Notes under the pieces: generated by a model
The model's database searches: none
Told to the model about the DNA's origin: nothing
Seen by the model: the letters and a program-made list of their open reading frames with translations, nothing else
Shown here: positions 5,478 to 6,495 of the stretch, one piece after another
Layout of the letters: every line of letters begins with the position of its first letter
How positions within the stretch are numbered: position 1 is the stretch's first letter
Origin: Gammaproteobacteria bacterium
Lineage (GTDB): Bacteria; Pseudomonadota; Gammaproteobacteria; Pseudomonadales; Halieaceae
Length of the DNA: 6,495 nucleotides
NCBI GenBank assembly: GCA_002748505.1
Contig: PDSN01000035.1
Location: 1 to 6,495, forward strand
Direction: 5' to 3'
Program-made: the position numbers and the translations under genes

Positions 5478-6475
5478 TGGTTCAACTCCCTGGCGATGGA
5501 TTGGCTTAACTGATACACACACATCGCATACATCGCGCTGTGATTGTAGCGGGTAATCGCATAAAAGTTGGGCAGACCCAACCAGTAGCTATAACCTTTT
5601 TGCTGCTCAAAACGAATCGCTGTCGCAGGCGTATCTGCGGGCAGACGCATGGGCGTGGTCAAGCCCTCAGCGGCGTATTCCCCAAGGGTGTGTTTGGGTT
5701 TTAAGCCGTCATTAAACAGGCTGATGGGCACATTTTTACCCAGCACCGCCGGGGCGACCACTTCTTCTCCGGTTTTCCAACCGTGGCGTTTGAAATAATT
5801 GGCAACACTGCCAATCGCATCGACAGGATTGTGCCAAATATCCACTTTGCCATCGCCGTCAAAATCCACCGCGTAGTTGCGATAGCTGCTGGGCATAAAC
5901 TGACCGTAGCCCATCGCGCCGGCATAGGAGCCGGTAAGCACCGCCGGGTCTTGCCCCTGCTCCCTGGTCAACAGCAAATAGTGTTTTAACTCCTTGGTAA
6001 AGAACGGTGAGCGCTTGGGGTAATCAAAAGCGAGGGTTGACAAGGCATCAAGCACTTTGTATCTGCCGGCAATACGGCCGTAGTACGTCTCTACACCGAT
6101 AATCGCTACAATAATCTCTGCGGGCACGCCGTATTCTTTTGCAGCGCGCTTGAGTGTGGCCTCGTGCTCCTTGTAAAACGCAACACCTGCGTCACGGCGT
6201 TTTTTGGTCACAAAGATTTTGCGGTACTCGTACCATGGCTTGGCTTTTTCCGCCGGTCTTGCAATCGCCTCTAAAATACTGTCCTGGCGCTGGGCCTTGC
6301 CAATCACGGCGCTCAGTTCATCTCGATCAAAGCCGTGCTCTTCCACCATTTGCGCAATCAATGCCTTGCCACCGGCGGAATTTTGATAATTCATCCCATA
6401 GCCATTGCCCGCGCCTAAGCTCAGCAGCACAGCGCCTATAGCACCGCTTACGTACTTGTTGATTGTATTTATCAT
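5474..6475 (-). CDS. mltB: Lytic murein transglycosylase B family (MltB/SltB1-like)
   Basis: A family GH103 lytic transglycosylase that cuts the MurNAc-GlcNAc bond of peptidoglycan with formation of 1,6-anhydroMurNAc. It has 333 residues, close to the family norm. ATG 6473-6475 follows an AGAGG seven bases upstream. Seen directly: a hydrophobic signal segment in residues 1-27 (MINTINKYVSGAIGAVLLSLGAGNG), the catalytic motif GVETYYG with Glu129, GAMGYGQFMPSSYRNYA (186-202), and an EF-hand-like loop DFDGDGKVDIW (204-214), as described for Slt35. It ends with the family pattern NFYAITRYNHSAMYAMCVYQLS. No cysteine is present in the signal region, so there is no lipobox. This suits a soluble periplasmic enzyme like Pseudomonas SltB1, which occupies the same locus between rodA and rlpA, rather than lipid-anchored MltB. 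In Pseudomonas SltB1 was reported to interact with PBP2, consistent with the elongasome context. It overlaps rlpA by four bases. Confidence 0.95.
   Translation of the reverse strand: MINTINKYVSGAIGAVLLSLGAGNGYGMNYQNSAGGKALIAQMVEEHGFDRDELSAVIGKAQRQDSILEAIARPAEKAKPWYEYRKIFVTKKRRDAGVAFYKEHEATLKRAAKEYGVPAEIIVAIIGVETYYGRIAGRYKVLDALSTLAFDYPKRSPFFTKELKHYLLLTREQGQDPAVLTGSYAGAMGYGQFMPSSYRNYAVDFDGDGKVDIWHNPVDAIGSVANYFKRHGWKTGEEVVAPAVLGKNVPISLFNDGLKPKHTLGEYAAEGLTTPMRLPADTPATAIRFEQQKGYSYWLGLPNFYAITRYNHSAMYAMCVYQLSQSIARELNQ
5486..5491 (-). promoter_or_regulatory. Shine-Dalgarno of rlpA inside the mltB 3' end
   Basis: AGGGAG on the minus strand lies eight bases before GTG 5475-5477 and within the last codons of mltB. 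It decides the GTG start that shares GTGA with the mltB stop, and indicates coupled translation of the two wall enzymes. Confidence 0.75.
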
Positions 6476-6495
6476 CCTCTTACCTCTTTACCTCT
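6476..6495 (-). promoter_or_regulatory. Repeated purine-rich leader and ribosome-binding site of mltB
   Basis: The 20 bases before the mltB ATG read on the minus strand as AGAGGTAA (6488-6495), AGAGGTAA (6480-6487) and GAGG (6476-6479). The middle copy puts AGAGG seven bases from the ATG, an ideal Shine-Dalgarno spacing. Each full copy contains TAA, so one could be the stop of the preceding gene (rodA in relatives), but the window ends here and this cannot be tested. Confidence 0.55.

Noticed and set aside
5478..5522. N-terminal extension of rlpA from ATG
   Set aside because: It would place 15 unrelated residues before the lipoprotein signal. The GTG start has a strong Shine-Dalgarno and the typical GTGA overlap.
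1..6495. CRISPR array, tRNA, rRNA or riboswitch
   Set aside because: No regularly spaced repeats, cloverleaf-like segments or known riboswitch cores were seen. The gaps between genes are short, apart from 4348-4712.

Overview
The window is one compact, chromosome-type stretch of a gammaproteobacterium. Every supported gene lies on the minus strand, so transcription runs from right to left. In transcription order the genes are: a lytic transglycosylase of the MltB/SltB1 family, the septal glycosidase lipoprotein RlpA, a methyl-accepting chemotaxis protein (MCP), a D-alanyl-D-alanine carboxypeptidase (DacA, PBP5/6 type), a small DUF493 (YbeD-like) protein, and the lipoate transferase LipB, whose C-terminus is cut off by the left edge. 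Apart from the MCP, this is the well-known rodA - mltB/sltB1 - rlpA - dacA - ybeD - lipB - lipA neighbourhood of Pseudomonas-like and marine gammaproteobacteria. Moderate GC, SltB1-type gene order and a MCP with an uncharacterised periplasmic sensor suggest Pseudomonadales or Cellvibrionales (Cellvibrionaceae-like). That placement is inference.

Right block (about 4713-6495): mltB/sltB1 and rlpA overlap by four bases (GTGA) and are surely one operon. Both enzymes cut glycan strands, and in relatives they follow the elongasome genes mrdA-rodA, which would lie beyond the right edge. A 365-base non-coding stretch follows (4348-4712). It holds homopolymer A/T tracts, two inverted repeats, a weak candidate terminator for rlpA and a consensus -10 box on the opposite strand.

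Middle block (2257-4347): a 696-residue MCP with its own Shine-Dalgarno and a strong intrinsic terminator (2166-2197). It looks like a self-contained transcription unit inserted between rlpA and dacA, and it is the one unusual item of the window.

Left block (1-2160): an A-tract and a sigma70-like promoter directly after the MCP terminator probably drive dacA-ybeD-lipB. The dacA stop abuts the ybeD start (TAAATG), and the ybeD stop overlaps the lipB start (TGATG), so the three are tightly coupled. DacA trims peptidoglycan pentapeptides. LipB moves octanoyl groups from acyl carrier protein to lipoyl domains, and lipA (lipoate synthase) is expected just beyond the left edge.

I see no CRISPR array, RNA gene, insertion sequence or phage-like gene. 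The window is mostly conserved housekeeping. I did not find a convincing new biological system; the points worth following are the MCP insertion, its sensor domain and the structured intergenic region upstream of it.
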